Source: Chrysemys picta bellii (taxonomy: Eukaryota; Chordata; Testudines; Emydidae). From it: a stretch of DNA of 64,000 nt. Under the pieces are notes generated by a model that saw nothing but the letters and a program-made list of their open reading frames with translations, did not search any database and was not told the origin of the DNA. The translations under genes and the position numbers were made by a program. Shown here one piece after another: positions 34,216 through 46,389 of this stretch (positions are counted from its first letter, which is position 1; every line of letters begins with the position of its first letter). Where the stretch lies: assembly GCF_011386835.1 (NCBI RefSeq), contig NC_088800.1:51861439-51925438 (forward strand). The letters are read 5' to 3'.

Positions 34216-36487
34216 GCCTTGGGAGTTCCCCAAGCAGCTCCTTACTATGATGAGGCCATCCTTCCTTTGCTGTGCCAACGTGCCGCATCCCTGACCGGGA
34301 GGGGCCCCAGCTATGATGGGAGCCTGGGAGGTGGACACTGCTTCCCTTGGCAGTGGAGCACGCTCACTAGTTAATTTCACAGACCATCGAACAGCTGCTG
34401 GTAGATCCTGTTTTTCTGGGGGAGGAAACATTGCCATGAAGCGTTGGATGGTCCCTAGTGAGTGATCTAGCCAGTTATGCCTGGCTGGGTGAGGGGCACT
34501 GGGGCTCCTTTGGGCAGGCTGGGCAGGGAAGGAGTCATGTTTATTACATGCTGCTTGGAACCGGCTTGAACCAGCACCTTTCCGTGTGAGTTTCATCTCC
34601 TCGCTTTCTCACATTGCTGGGTTTAGCTGGCCTGGTGGGGGATATGTCCCATTCTTCCCCTCAGCTCAGGACAGTGCAGCCTGGTCTGGAAATGTTACTT
34701 CAGGGATGGGAGAAAAAACAGGAAGGTCTAAGGAGGGAGCGGGACCTGCTGCCAAACCAAGCACTTTCCTCTCGTTTACCACTTGTGATCGGTGTAATTG
34801 TTTCCATCGATCAATATCCATATGTTCCAGGGCTCAGGGCTCTGGGCTCCCAGTCACATGATATTTCACTGGCTCACCAGGGAGTATGGATTTGCTCTTT
34901 AAAGTTTAAATTAAAACTGTGAATGTGGAGCAGCAGGGATTTTCAAAGCACATCTCAGACCAGAAGCCCTGCAGGCTGAGATCCTGTATTCATTCCCAGG
35001 ACCGGCCCAGCTGGGGCAGCAGCATGGTGGGCATTCCCACTTCTACCACCTGTCTCAGCCGTGATCTGCACAGCCCACCTGGAGGGAGCAGAGGGGAGTT
35101 CTGAACCAATGGCCTGTTTGGACCTTGACCTTTCTGCGAACAAAGTTGCTAATAGGTGACAACTGTGGTGCTTTTGGGGATGAGGAGATCTGTGTGCAAA
35201 AACTGGACTGAGCCCCTCCCCAAACTCATTCTACACAGGACACCACACAGGTGTTGGATAATAATTATCAGTGATCACCAGTCACTACCAAACCAGGCTG
35301 GATTAGAACCAGTGACTTAGGCACCTAGATAAAACTATGATCAATATGGCATAAATGGACAGCTACCACAGAACAGACAGCTGGCTATCTATCTAGCTTA
35401 GTCTACCTGGATGGCTAGGTATGCATGTATGGAGAAGGGTAGCTAGCTAGCTAGATAGGTGAAGCTGTGCAAAGATTTATATCTCATTCCTATTTATATA
35501 TTGTTTCAAAATCTTCCTTAGTACATTAAAATACAGTTACTTGCTTCACCCTTGTCTCAATTCACTCACTGTCTCGGAGCGCGGTGGTTGGGCAGGGGGA
35601 ACTGAACACGACAGACAAATATAACTAATGCTGCTGTAGGAGAAGGGAAATGAAAGATGCTCATCCTCAGCTGAAAGGAGCGATGTGCTGCAAGTGCAAA
35701 ATGATGTTATAGGGGACCATAAAGAAGGGCACTTAAAGACTTCCATGTGATTACTCATATGCTTAAAGTTAAGTTCATGCTTCAGTACCTTCCTGAATGA
35801 GGCCAGAATGCCTTTCATCCCCAAGGGCTGGAGGGCAGCCCAGTCTTGGGTGGAATGTGACAGCTGATTGCTAGCTCATGGCAGCACTTTAGAACAGGAA
35901 GTGAAGCAGATCCTGGGCCAGAATCCCAGCTGGTGCAAAGCGGCAGAATGCCATTGAAGTTGGTGGAGCTGAACCGGTTTGCACCAGCTGAAGAGCTGGC
36001 TTGCTGCCTCAAACTAAAACTGCCAGGGGAATTTAGGGGGGAGCAATGTAACAAACCCAACTGGAATTCAACCAGGAGGCACATCAGGTTTCATGCCCTG
36101 GGCCTGACTCTCCTCTCCAACTAGGTTTACACTGGTGCAGCCCCTCTGATGTCAGTATCATTACTCCTGATTTAACGGGCGTAAGATTAGAATCAATCTC
36201 CCGTTCCCCGATGCTGGTGCAAAGTACCCTAGGATCTTTAGTGACCATGAGTGATCAGCATCTTGGAGTCACAGTTCAGCATCCCCACCGAAGGAATGCA
36301 GCCCTAGCTCTTGCCTCTTCCCCCGAACCCAAGTTCCAATCTTGTGAGAGGATCCCGCCACCTTGGCATCGTGTCTGGTAGGTAACGCCCTCCTTTTGAG
36401 AACGATTTCATGGTGGCTCACTTAGATTGGGCGCTGTGTGGGAATTTTCCATTTCTGCCTCTGCAACATTCGTCTAAATGACCTTCC
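34216..36487. other. No recognisable gene
   Basis: Unique-looking sequence. A short 'tagc' tetranucleotide stretch occurs near 35440-35456. Nothing else was supported. Confidence 0.35.
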
Positions 36488-36543
36488 TCTGTGCGTGTGC
36501 ATGTGTGAGCGTGCGTGTGTGTGCATGTGTCTGCATGTGTGTA
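36488..36543. repeat. Imperfect (TG)n microsatellite
   Basis: Alternating TG with interspersed 'cg' and 'ca' steps, directly seen. Confidence 0.85.
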
Positions 36544-37329
36544 GGCAGCAACTCCTCACAATCTGACTTTTATCCTGCATCTTTAGCTGCTGCAGAGCAG
36601 CAAACTGTTGACTTCTAATGCAGTATCTTTTTTTCCCTTTCTCAATAAATAATTTAATCCTCCAGGGGCAGAGGCTATCAAGGAAAGCCGCTGGCTGCGG
36701 GCTAAGGGGCCTTTACTAGGCATAGGAGCCTTCTCGTTGCATCTGGAATTACTAGGGTAAATGCTGCCAAACAGGCTGCCAAAGCCAAGTTCCTTTATAA
36801 TGGGACTGCAGGAATGAATCGGGGGGTGTGAGCAGGAAATTAAGGCTGCATTCATCTGCTTGCTGGCACTTCTGGCTGCCTCTGTGCTCGAGGGATGGAG
36901 CAGGGCCACATGCAGGTGTTGGGATAGGCCATGGGCCTGTACCTGTACCTGCCCTACACCTCAGCAATGGTGTGATCCTGGAATGTGTGGGGCTTCAGAC
37001 AACAGCCCTTTTGGCCATGGCTAGGAGCCAGTCAACGGCAGCCCATTGATAGAAATAAGTGATGGCTCATGGCTAGCAGCTTCCAGTCCCCTGCCCCAAC
37101 TGCGGGACTGACTGCCCATGGTTAGAAAGCAGCCAGGGCCCCTCCTCGCCGACATCTCACTGCCCCTTGTGCATGGACTGGACACCCTCCATATCAATTG
37201 CCACAGCCATGTTGTCCTCTTCCAAATCCCTTCTTACGATCTCCCTCTGCCACGACATCCATAACAACTTGCCTCTGCCTGGCAGCCAGTGGCCTGGTGT
37301 TGGTTCGTTATTGTTCTTTCTCCATGTAG

Positions 37330-37493
37330 GGAATGTTTTCGGCAGTGTTAATGCTGCTGCAGCCCCAGGCCCCAGTGAGTCAGAGGGATGGGGCCCTTAC
37401 TCAAATCTCCAAACCCAATCACTTCAGCGATCCCAGAGTGTGTCTTCACTGCAGTCATCCCGGGTGATCAGCTCCCAGGGAAGCCTACCCCAG
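37330..37493 (+). CDS. Candidate internal exon, gene unknown
   Basis: A plus-strand pyrimidine-rich tract ending in TAG (37327-37329) is followed by 164 nt open in one frame, then CAG|GTACG (GT at 37494). The frame gives a serine- and glutamine-rich, low-complexity stretch that includes SLQRSQSVSSLQSSRVISSQ and ends in GSLPQ. Acceptor phase is 1 and donor phase is 0. The composition looks like a disordered region of a cytoplasmic or signalling protein, but I do not recognise the family. The same frame stays open on both sides, which weakens the case for an exact exon. Its strand is opposite to RAB40C, so if real it belongs to another gene, possibly one starting at the CpG island. It could be a chance ORF. 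Confidence 0.3.
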
Positions 37494-37668
37494 GTACGAG
37501 CAGCCATACAGCAGTCTGTCTTATGCCATTGTATGTTCAAGAACGCCTATGGGATTTGAATGTGCATAGCAGAAAAGTGTGTTGAAATGAGGTGAGATGG
37601 AGGGCTAGGGTAGCATGTGCATGGCTGACCACATTGGGGCAGGGGAGTTGCCGGTTGATTGGTCTTTT

Positions 37669-37743
37669 GGCCCAGATCTTCTAAGCTATTTAGGCTGATT
37701 TCAGTGGAAGTTAGAAGCCTACATTCCTTTGAAGAGCTGGGCC
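37669..37743. repeat. Palindromic foldback repeat, copy 3
   Basis: Starts 'ggcccagatcttctaagc' and ends 'ctttgaagagctgggcc', with 'gatttcagtgg' at the centre. Shortened relative to copy 2. Confidence 0.65.
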
Positions 37744-38138
37744 TTAATACATGTTTTCTGTATCTCCTCCTGCGCTGAGTGTTTGATCCAGGGACCAGCA
37801 TCTAGCCTTCACAACACACTGGGCTCTAATCACCCCCCTGCTTGCATTGTCTATGGGGATCAGAAAAATAGGGAGTAGGATAGGGAGGTACCTCTGTGTT
37901 GTCACTTCCCCTTCTGTGACCATGCGAAAGCCCCTCCATTGCTCTCCAGACCCCAGGTGGGTCAGGCACTCTAGCTGTGGGCATGGGGCCAATGCACTGT
38001 GACCATTCGGGATTGTGCATGAGTTTATGGAATTGTGTCAGGAAGTTACTGGGGCATGGAAAGCATATATGGATGTGGATTCTCTGCGAGTTGGCAGGTT
38101 GTGTCATGTCTCTGCCAGGCCAGAGCCAATGGTGGGGA

Positions 38139-38397
38139 GGGTGTGGCTACACTGCAAAGAAAAACCCATGGCACCAAGTCTCAGAGCCTGGGGCAACTGA
38201 CTCAGTTGCAGGGCTAAAAATAGCAGTATGGATGTTCGGGCTGGAGCCTGGGCTCTGAGCCCCACCCCCTCCCTAGGTTTCACAAGCAGGGATCCAGCTA
38301 CCCTGCTATTTTTAGCCCCGCAGCCCATGCCTGAGTCAACTGAGCTGAGCTGTGGTCCTTGGCACCATGGGCTTTTGACTGCAGTGTAGACATACCC
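38139..38397. mobile_element. Long-TIR MITE (CTACACTGC family)
   Basis: The left part starts with 'ggctacactgcaaagaaaaa' then 'cccatgg'. The right part, read in reverse complement, starts with 'gggtatgtctacactgcag'. 'gctaaaaatagcag' on the left matches 'ctgctatttttagc' on the right in inverted orientation. Arms are about 110-120 bp and make the element nearly one long hairpin. No transposase; exact ends are uncertain by a few bases. Confidence 0.8.
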
Positions 38398-38748
38398 AGA
38401 ACGATCAGCATGCCAGGATGGCCTAGGCAGAATCAAACACTTTGGGCCAATGGTGCTCCAGCCAGGAGAAGATACTTCCTCCTGTGGCCTGAAGGCAGGG
38501 GGGTTGGGAGTACTGGAAAGTTACCAGAAGGTAGAACAAAGCAGCAGGTGACCCCAACTAGGTCTATAAAAGCACTTGGGAGGGAGGTGGGGACTGGGAA
38601 GGGAGTCATTTTGCACCAGTTTGAGTGGGAGGCTGCTGCAGGGCTAAGGCAGGTAAATGGTGAGAGGCCCCTGCCTGCCTGATGGAACACAGCTGATCCC
38701 CCAAGGGATCGGGGAGCAGTGAGGGATGTTGCGCTTAGGCTAGTGGGG

Positions 38749-40239
38749 TGACACTGCACCCCATATTCTTCAGTGATGTTATTATGATATGATTATGACA
38801 TAATTATGATGCATTTTATACAAGGTAAGTCATGTGAGGTGTCATTGGAAAAGTTATGATTTACTGAATATGATTATCCTATTTGTGTGCATGTATCATT
38901 TTTGTATCTGAAGTTATGAATATTCACTATGTATCTGTATTTAAAATGTAGTTACGCCTGGGTGACGCCCTCTAGACAAGATGCTTTTAGTCTAGATAGT
39001 GGGTGGGGAAGGGCCTACTCAGGGCAATGGGCCATTAGGGAGAAAAATAGGCCTTTGGAGAAGCTTATCTCCCACCTGGTGAACCTTCCTGTGAACACTC
39101 CAAACAGCGTGTAAATAGTGGCTGCTATGACTCTACAAGGACATGTGACCAGGCCATATGATGCTGGACTCCATCTTGGGATGTCAGTATTTTTCCACAA
39201 ACCAGCCTGGAAACCAAGCTTTGGAACAAAGGGTTCCTGCCATATGCAAAAGGTATTAAAGGCAGGAAGTGACATCATCCATTGTTCTTCACTTCCCACC
39301 CAAGAAGACTCCTGGAAACACCCGAGGAGCAAAGACTGAACTGGGGGAAGTGCTGGACCCAGGCTAAATGGATTTCTAGCCTGTGAATGAAACACCTGTG
39401 GATTCCAAGCTGTAAAGCAAGTGCAGCTTGCCCCTTAAGAACCTGCAGCCTGCTTGTATCATCTCTTAGGGTGAGAATCTGCTAATTCATATCCAATCTA
39501 TCTAGTATATTAAGCTTAGTTTGCATTTTTATTTATTTGCTAGATAAACTGCTTTGATCTGTTTGCTATCACTTATAATCACTTAAAATCTATCTTGTAA
39601 TTAATAAACTTGTTTTTCCCTTATCTAAACCAGTGAGTCGGAGTGAAGTGTCTGGGAATCATAGCTCAAGGGTCAAAGGCTGTTGCATATTCCTCTCCAC
39701 ACTGAAGGAGGAGGTGAACTTCATGATCTTACGCTGTACAGTTCCCTGTGCAGCACAAGACAGTATAATTTTGGGTTTATACTCTAGAGGGGGGGTGTGC
39801 CTATGGAGCTGGAAGTAGCAGCTGGGTGTGTCCCTACCAGGGCCAGCGCATCCCATTAGGTGACCTAGGCAGTCTCCTAGGGCACTAACATTTGGGGGGT
39901 GGCGACCCTGGCGGCCGGATCTTCGGCCACCCTGGTCATCGGCAGTATTTTGGGGGCAGAACCTTCTGCCGCCTCTGTCGGGGGCAGTATTTCGGGGGCG
40001 GGACCTTCCGCCGTCTCTGTCGGGGGCGGCATTTCGGGGGCGGGATCTTCCGCCGCCTAGGGCGGCAAAAAAGCTGGCGGCACTCCTGGTCCCTACCTGT
40101 ATGGATGCTGGTGAAAAGGCAGGCTGGAGGGCTTTGCAGCTTGTCACAGTCATACAGTATGAGAAGGAGCCCAGGCTAGTGGGTCAGGGGGCTCAGTGTA
40201 CCCCGGTTCCAGGTGGCACCCCGGGGAGAACCCATCACA
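38749..40239 (+). mobile_element. LTR-like unit, copy 1, with a nested hAT
   Basis: Begins 'tgacactgcaccccatattc' and ends 'agaacccatcaca'; without the nested 251-bp hAT (39838-40088) it is about 1.24 kb. It shares with the 48.3- and 55.5-kb units the order 'gtgaggtgtcattggaaaag', a 'ttaataaacttgtttttccc' polyadenylation-type block, then 'atctaaaccagtgagt'. No clear target duplication was found. No internal retroelement genes lie on either side, so it is a solo LTR or LTR fragment. Superfamily is not determined. Confidence 0.65.
39838..40088. mobile_element. hAT element nested in the LTR
   Basis: 251-bp element beginning 'cagggccagcgc' and ending 'ggcggcactcctg'. Perfect 8-bp duplication 'gtccctac' (39830-39837 and 40089-40096). 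The interior holds three tandem units of about 42 bp (39947-40060) with 'cagtatttcgggggcggg'-type text. An ORF across it on the minus strand is low-complexity and not considered a gene. Confidence 0.92.
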
Positions 40240-41154
40240 GATAGTTCTGTGTGATCTGTCCTGTCCTGTGCTTTCCACAATGAACTGTAAAGAGCAACAT
40301 ACAGTGGTGAGCAGGTCCAAAGCACGTCTGCATTGGCTGCTTCACAACTGCTGTGGGTGCCCTTGCATTAAACTCTAGTCTGCAGCTGCACCCCTTGGGA
40401 TGTGATTCATGCACCGAGGAGTCTGAAGGATAAGTGCTGTGCCCGAGGGGCCAGGTGGTGTCTAGTGGGTCTTGACCCACATGAGGGGTGCCGGTTGGAA
40501 GGTCTGTGCCCTCAGTGTGCCTAGGGACCCTGAGACAGGTGCAGTGGCTGGGCTTTGTTCAGGCTCCAGGAGCTTGAAACAGGCGGGGGATTCAGAGCAC
40601 AGAGAATTGGGGGCCCCTCACAGCAGCCCTAGTGGGTGGCCAGGAAGGGGCACCCGCTAGGATCTGTGACAAGCAGGCTCCAATGATCTTCTACTTCAGC
40701 CCATGGGATTTGTGTGAGGAAGTTGCTGGGAGCCTGGTCAGCACTAACTCACCCTCCTCTGCCTCCCACAGAGCCGCCTGCTGGGGCTCAGGGGCGCCCA
40801 GGGGCAGTGGTTGGCTGAGGAGTCATGTTTCTTGGGACCTGCAGAGAGCTGAGGAGTGCAGATGGACCTGTGCCTTTGTGCACTCCCTTAATAGCCACAT
40901 GCCAGTATCAGCCCCCCCCCAATTGGTCCACAGCCAGGTGGGTTTCAAACCAGCATCCCCCGAGGAGTAATCTGGTGGAAACTTCCTGAGGGGCCCCTCC
41001 CTGAGTTCCCCAAGCCCCCAGGGGAGCAGTCCACAATATGGATCAGCCAAAATTCATTATGCAAATAATTTGCATTAGAGTGGCACCGAGGGGGCCCAAT
41101 CCAGATCAGGGCTGTATGGTGCAAGGCATGGTACCGACACACAGCAAGGGCCAG
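40240..41154. other. No recognisable gene
   Basis: A pyrimidine tract followed by CAG at 40770 could act as an acceptor, but the sequence after it hits a stop soon. Nothing else was supported. Confidence 0.3.
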
Positions 41155-41310
41155 TCTGCCCAGAAGAGCTTTACAATCCAAAAAGGCAAAGGGTGGGAAG
41201 GGAAACTGAGGCAGCCAGCAGTGAGGCACTGAGCAGCAAGGCACCTTGCCAACATCAGTGGCAGAGTCAGCGTTAGAATCAAGGTCTTGAAGTCCAGCCC
41301 AGCCCCCTAC
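41155..41310. repeat. MIR-related SINE fragment
   Basis: 'gggaaactgaggcagccagc', 'caccttgccaacatcagtgg' and 'cagagtcagcgttagaatc' fit the MIR/MIR-like consensus in order, with substitutions. Confidence 0.55.
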
Positions 41311-41318
41311 CTACTGGC

Positions 41319-41979
41319 TAGGGCCCTACCAAATTCACAGCCATGAAAAATGTGGCACGGACTGTGAATTCTGGTCTCCCCCTGTGAAATGTGGTCTTTT
41401 GTGTGCTTTTACCCTATACTATACAGATTTCATGGGGGAGACCAGTGTTTCTCAAATTGGAGTCCTTGACCCAAAAGGGGGTTGCATGGGGGTCACAAGG
41501 TTATTTTAGGGGGGTTGCGGTGTTGCCACCCTTACTTCTGCACTGCCTTCAGAACTGGGTGGCTGGAGAGCAGCGGCTGTTGGCCAGGCGCCCAGCTCTG
41601 AAGGCGGCACCCTGCCAGCAGCAACGCAGAAGTAAGGATGGCAATACCATACCATCTCATCCTTACTTCTTCTGCACTGCTGCTGGCGGTGGCTCTGTCT
41701 TGAGAGCTGGGATCCCAGCCAGCAGCCGCTGCTCTCCAGCTGTGCAGCTCTGAAGGCAGCGCCACCGCCAACAGCAATACAGAAGTAAAGGAAGCAGTAT
41801 CGCAACATCCCCTACAATACCCTTGTGGCCCCCCACAACTCCTTTTTGGGTCAGGACCCCTACTATTACAACACTGTGAAATTTCAGATTTAAATAGCTG
41901 AAAAAATGAAATTTACGATTCTTAAAATCCCATGGCTGTGAAATTGACCAAAATGGACGGTGATTTTGGTAAGGCCCTA
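41319..41979. mobile_element. hAT-type composite element, 661 bp
   Basis: Ends are 'tagggccctaccaaattcac' and (reverse complement of the right end) 'tagggccttaccaaaatcac', with 17 of 20 matching. Flanking 8-mers 'ctactggc' and 'ccaatggc' match at 6 of 8, an aged hAT-size duplication. Inside, 'cagtgtttctcaaattgg' and a later 'tttttgggtcaggac' suggest a second element or internal duplication. Inverted 'cttacttctgcactgc' blocks give an internal hairpin. No transposase. Confidence 0.75.
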
Positions 41980-44439
41980 CCAATGGCTCATGCTGCCCCT
42001 CTGGCTCTGTGGGCTCGTCACCCTGGTGTGTGAGGGATGTCTAAGTGCATGTGGCTGTTCAGGGTTCGGCAGGAAGGCCTGTATTTCCTCCCAGCCTCTA
42101 TGTGGCAAACACAGGAATATGCCACTTACAAGAGTTCCTCTCGCTGCAGAAAACCTTCTGAGAGACTCCAGGCAGGCCCCTGGCCCAGCACAGAGGTTTG
42201 GGAGGGCAGAGAAGATGGTGCCTGAAGAGTTGCACTCTCTGCACAGCCGGGATCCTTGGCCATGGAGCGATTTATCCCCCCCTCCCCGTTCCACATTTTA
42301 AAACCAAATCAGCAGCGAAACAGGCAGGAATGGGGGGGGGGGGGCAGAGGGAGGGAGTAGGTAGAGGGAGTGCTAGATATGGGCGTGGGAAGCTCTGCAT
42401 TTTATCATTTCGACACTGATTAGGAGTCAAAGGCAAGGGGCGTCTGACAGAGTGTTGTGACAGTGAATAATTCATAACCTACTTGGGAAGTGACCTGGCA
42501 ATTCATTAAATACTTATAACCCACTGCACTGAAAAACCAGAGAGCTTTCTGCAGCTGTGTATGAGGGGGAGTATGTGTTGTGTGGGACGGGGGCACCTCA
42601 GCTACCCCAGCCTTCTGCATCCCACCCTTATTGCTTCTCGCTCATTCAGCAAGCTCACAGTGCATGAGCCCCCCAGCGTTGCTGTGACCCCGCCCCAGTA
42701 GTGCAGTCTCCGTCCTGCCCTTCGCAGCTGTCAGAATCCCACACGCCACCCATGAGGAGGGGGCTGTTTCCAGTCCTCCCTCTAAGTGCCACACACCGAA
42801 GATGCTGTCTCCAAACTTCGAATGCCCAGAGGCCCCTCTACCCCTCATGACAATGGGCCTGGCTGCCGATCTCAAAGCCCCATCTTCCCTGTGGTCTGAA
42901 GTAGCAGCAGGCAGTCTCTTCCCAGTTCCCTCTGCCTCCTCCTGCAAGTTCTCTTGCTGTACCAGTAAGGGCCTGATCCTCAGCTCTCCTTCCATGGGGG
43001 CTCAGCACCTCTGTGGGGCATGGTCAGCCCTCAAAAGCCTGACCAATGGCGGACTATAATCGCTGGCAGGTGGGATGATGGCCTGGAAAACTTCCTGCCT
43101 GTAATCCTTGCCTCGGCCAGTAGCTTGGAAACGCTAAACTATCAGGCTGCAGAGCTCAATCCAACCCCCACTTCCCTTGGGGTGGTGAGTCAGCCACTCA
43201 GCTCCGCTTCCCACCCAGCTTCTCTCATTGTACTCGTTTCTCTCTGCCTGCACGCCTGAAGTTGCTGCAGTAGCAGCAGGATTTTTTACCTATATGAAAT
43301 ATTAATTGCTGCCCAAAGCAGCCTTTACTGCATGGATGATTCACCTTCCTCCTCCAGGGAGCTCTCTGTGCCGGGCAGGAAAACACCAAAGACTCCAAAC
43401 CATAGGACTTGGGAGGCCGAATGGAGAGGCCCTTCACCAGCCCCAGGACTAGCTCTGCATTTGGGGTAGCGCATGTTTCAGCAAAGCCAATTCAAGCCAG
43501 CTTCCAAAAGCCACTAGGTCAGCACTCTGAGCACAGGGAGGGGAGAGTTTACTGCAGCACACGGCATCCCAGGAGATCGATTCCACCACCACACGGGGAA
43601 CGTGGCCCCAGTCCTGTGTTTCCGTGGATGATGCAGGGATGGGCAGACTGCCTGGCTCTGCACTGGAGGGAGTTACCAAACAGCATCCTGCAGAGAAGCC
43701 AGACGGACAGTGACACTGATACTGCGATGTAAGAGCCCAAACAGAATCAGACAAACTGCCCCATCCAATTACATAAGAGCCTGCAGCTCCCATTGCAAGA
43801 CCCATGCGACAACCCTCAATACTGAACCCAGCAAGCTAGTCCATGGCTAAAGCATCTCCTGGCAGCTGCTTGCCTTGCCTAAGTGAGTGTGGGAATTCAG
43901 TCCTGATGAAAGGTGCCAGAGCAACCAGCCCTAGCACCTCAAGTCCTCTGCTTAGCCACAGAGCAGGTACAGCATGGGCAGCTCCTGCTCCCTGCACATT
44001 GTCTGCCAGGTTCCTGCAGCTAGTCTCGGAGTGGCTGTGGAAAGCAACCAGAGGCACCCTTGTGCCATGGGGATGTGTGTGGGTGCATACAGGCCTGTTG
44101 CGCAGAGACTGCTGACAGACAATGACAGGGGCACCGAAGGTTTACTGCCAGAACACATAAGACATGTATTCTTATTTATTAATACCAAGGGCTCCAGCCA
44201 GGCACCTGGCAGAGTCCAGGGTGCCACCATGCCAGTTAACGCCAGCTAGAATGGTGTTTTTTGAGGCATTGGCACCTGCAACTGGACTGGAACCGCAAAG
44301 TAATTTTAATAGTCACCTCTGTGGTGTCTGGCTTCTCGGGTGCCCAAATTTAGTAACACAGCACCCCTAACAATCATGCCCTAGGTGACTAGATTTGGGC
44401 AACCAGATATAGAAGGACTCAAACTCAGAGCCACTTTTG
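41980..44439. other. No recognisable gene; G-run
   Basis: Moderately GC-rich unique sequence with a G-run near 42332-42342. Many small overlapping ORFs but no domain or splice-supported exon. Confidence 0.35.
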
Positions 44440-44545
44440 AATATTTCAGCCGCAGTGACTTGCCCAAGATCACCCTTCAAGTCGATGGCAGAGGCAGGCC
44501 TGGAGGTCCCGACTGTCTGTTGCCCCATCTCTCAGGTCCAAGATG
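44440..44545. repeat. MIR-like fragment, weak
   Basis: 'gtgacttgcccaagatcacc' (about 44456-44475) followed by 'gatggcagaggcaggcctgg' fits the MIR 3' half. Confidence 0.4.
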
Positions 44546-45589
44546 ACTCAGGCCACTAGAGTCATTGTTGTTTCCCAGTAGGCTCTGTCTGAAAGGAAGT
44601 GGCTGAGATTCAAACCACGTCAGGAGTTGGTGCTGGGAATATCAGCATAAGGACTGAGCAAAGCATCTGTCTGCTTCAATGTGAGCCTGTTGTCTCCCTG
44701 AGGTGGTGCGGCCAGCTAGCTCATCTTGGGAGAGCGCAGTGCCACGGTGTTGTATTTCCAGTGCCAGATGGCTAACCTGGAGTTTTCCTTTCTGTCCCTG
44801 CTGTTACTGAGGGGCCCTTCATGCTGTCATTGCTCCCACCGTGATGAGCAGCTGAAGCTCCTAAACAGGAAGAGCAAAATGTGCCATGTGGAAGAGAGGC
44901 AGAACCATTCATAACAGCTTGAATAAACACTAGCCATTGCGAAAAAGCTGGACAAGAGCACCTGAGCTGCATGATTAACGAAAGGAAGTATATCCCAGAT
45001 ACTGCCCTGCTCCCCAAAAGAGATCAATGGATGTTTAAGGAGGAGCGGACATTTCAGCATAATACGCAGCTCCTGGCTAGGGCCAAGGCTATTTGTATCC
45101 TATATCAAGAGCCTGCTGGGACTGGAACTCTGAACATCAAAATACCAGGGATCAATGCACTAATGCACACAGCATTTGCAAAGCCATCGCCTGTGCACAG
45201 CACCTTCCTGATACTTAAAAGGCACATCAAAGATGTCAGGCTAATGACGAAGCACAGATTGGTCAAGCGAGTGCACGCACCCCTGGCTTTTTTGCAAAGC
45301 AGGAGCTAGAGGGACAGAGGAGAAGAGAGCTGCGAAACAACTGTCAATGATTCAGCCAGTTTCATTCAGCTCTCTGTCCCGGGAGAGACAGTGGGTTAAA
45401 GGAGGGTTTTGCACAACAGAGAACTGTCTGCTTCCACTTTATTGTTGGTACCTCCAGGGGAGATGCAGACTAATGCATTTAGTTAAAATAAATCCCAGGA
45501 AGAGAAAGCAGTGGGATGATATGGTCTGTCCACTGAAGGTCTAGAGACACAGGAATGCGTGCTGCAGAGCTGTTAATCTAGAACAAGTA
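44546..45589. other. No recognised gene
   Basis: A 112-codon plus-strand ORF (44971-45309) has no recognised domain or splice context and is not called. The rest is unique. Confidence 0.35.
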
Positions 45590-45830
45590 GGTACTCGAAT
45601 AACACTTTGTAAAGTGCCGAGTGCTTTTCCTCTACAGATTTCAAAGCAGCCGACAAGCCAAGGGGAGTATCATTCTCCCCATTTTACAAGCGGGGAAACT
45701 GAGGCATAGGGAAGCAAAATGACTTGTCCTAAATCACATAGTGTAACAGTGGCAAAGCCAGGAACAGAGTCCAGGGCTCCAGCCTCCTAGTCCAGTATCC
45801 AGCTCATTAGGTCACACTCCCTTTCTAGTA
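45590..45830. repeat. MIR SINE, best copy
   Basis: The order 'ccccattttacaagcgggg', 'aaactgaggcatagg', 'atgacttgtcctaaatcac', 'ggcaaagccaggaac' follows the MIR consensus over about 200 bp. Confidence 0.75.
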
Positions 45831-46389
45831 TGTAATCCCTCAACTGAGACCCACTGCCTCACATCATTCAGTTGAGGAATATTTAAAGTCTCTCCCTCTA
45901 ATGAAGAGGGACTGTATTTCAACCAGACATTTAAACCCCACACATTCCAATTGCCATATGGTAGCTTGACAGCAGTTACCCCTCTCCCATTGCTACCACT
46001 TGCGGGAGGTGGGTGCAGCAAAGGATTAAACAGGAGTTAGCCTGCAGATATGTGGTGCACTCCCTGTCTTTGTTCAGGGTGCAGTAAGGCTGAGGTTGAG
46101 CAGGGTCTCAGTTGCAAGGGAAATAGGGAGGCAGGAAGATCAGGCGGACTGGAAATGGCCTCTGGTGAGATCAGAAGTGGATTCCTCAATGCTAGAATTG
46201 ACCTCTCTTCAAGGCACGTACACTTACCACATGCTATAAGATGGCAGAATACTGGAGGGGGAAGGGAGAGCAGGCAGCAGACTCCTGCCCACTTATCAGT
46301 GCAAACCAGCCAGCCCCACATCCCAAACACTGATGTCATCATCAAACACACACAGTTTGCTGAGTACCCTTGCACCAGCCAAAATGACC
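45831..46389. other. No recognisable feature
   Basis: Unique sequence between MIR and a LINE relic. Nothing was supported. Confidence 0.35.

Noticed and set aside
39659..40153. 164-codon minus-strand ORF rich in R, G and P
   Set aside because: It lies in the nested hAT and its tandem units. The sequence is low-complexity with no domain.
40755..40860. Acceptor-like pyrimidine tract with downstream open sequence
   Set aside because: The frame ends quickly and no donor or recognisable peptide supports an exon.
44971..45309. 112-codon plus-strand ORF
   Set aside because: No recognisable domain, no splice or promoter context. Could be chance.
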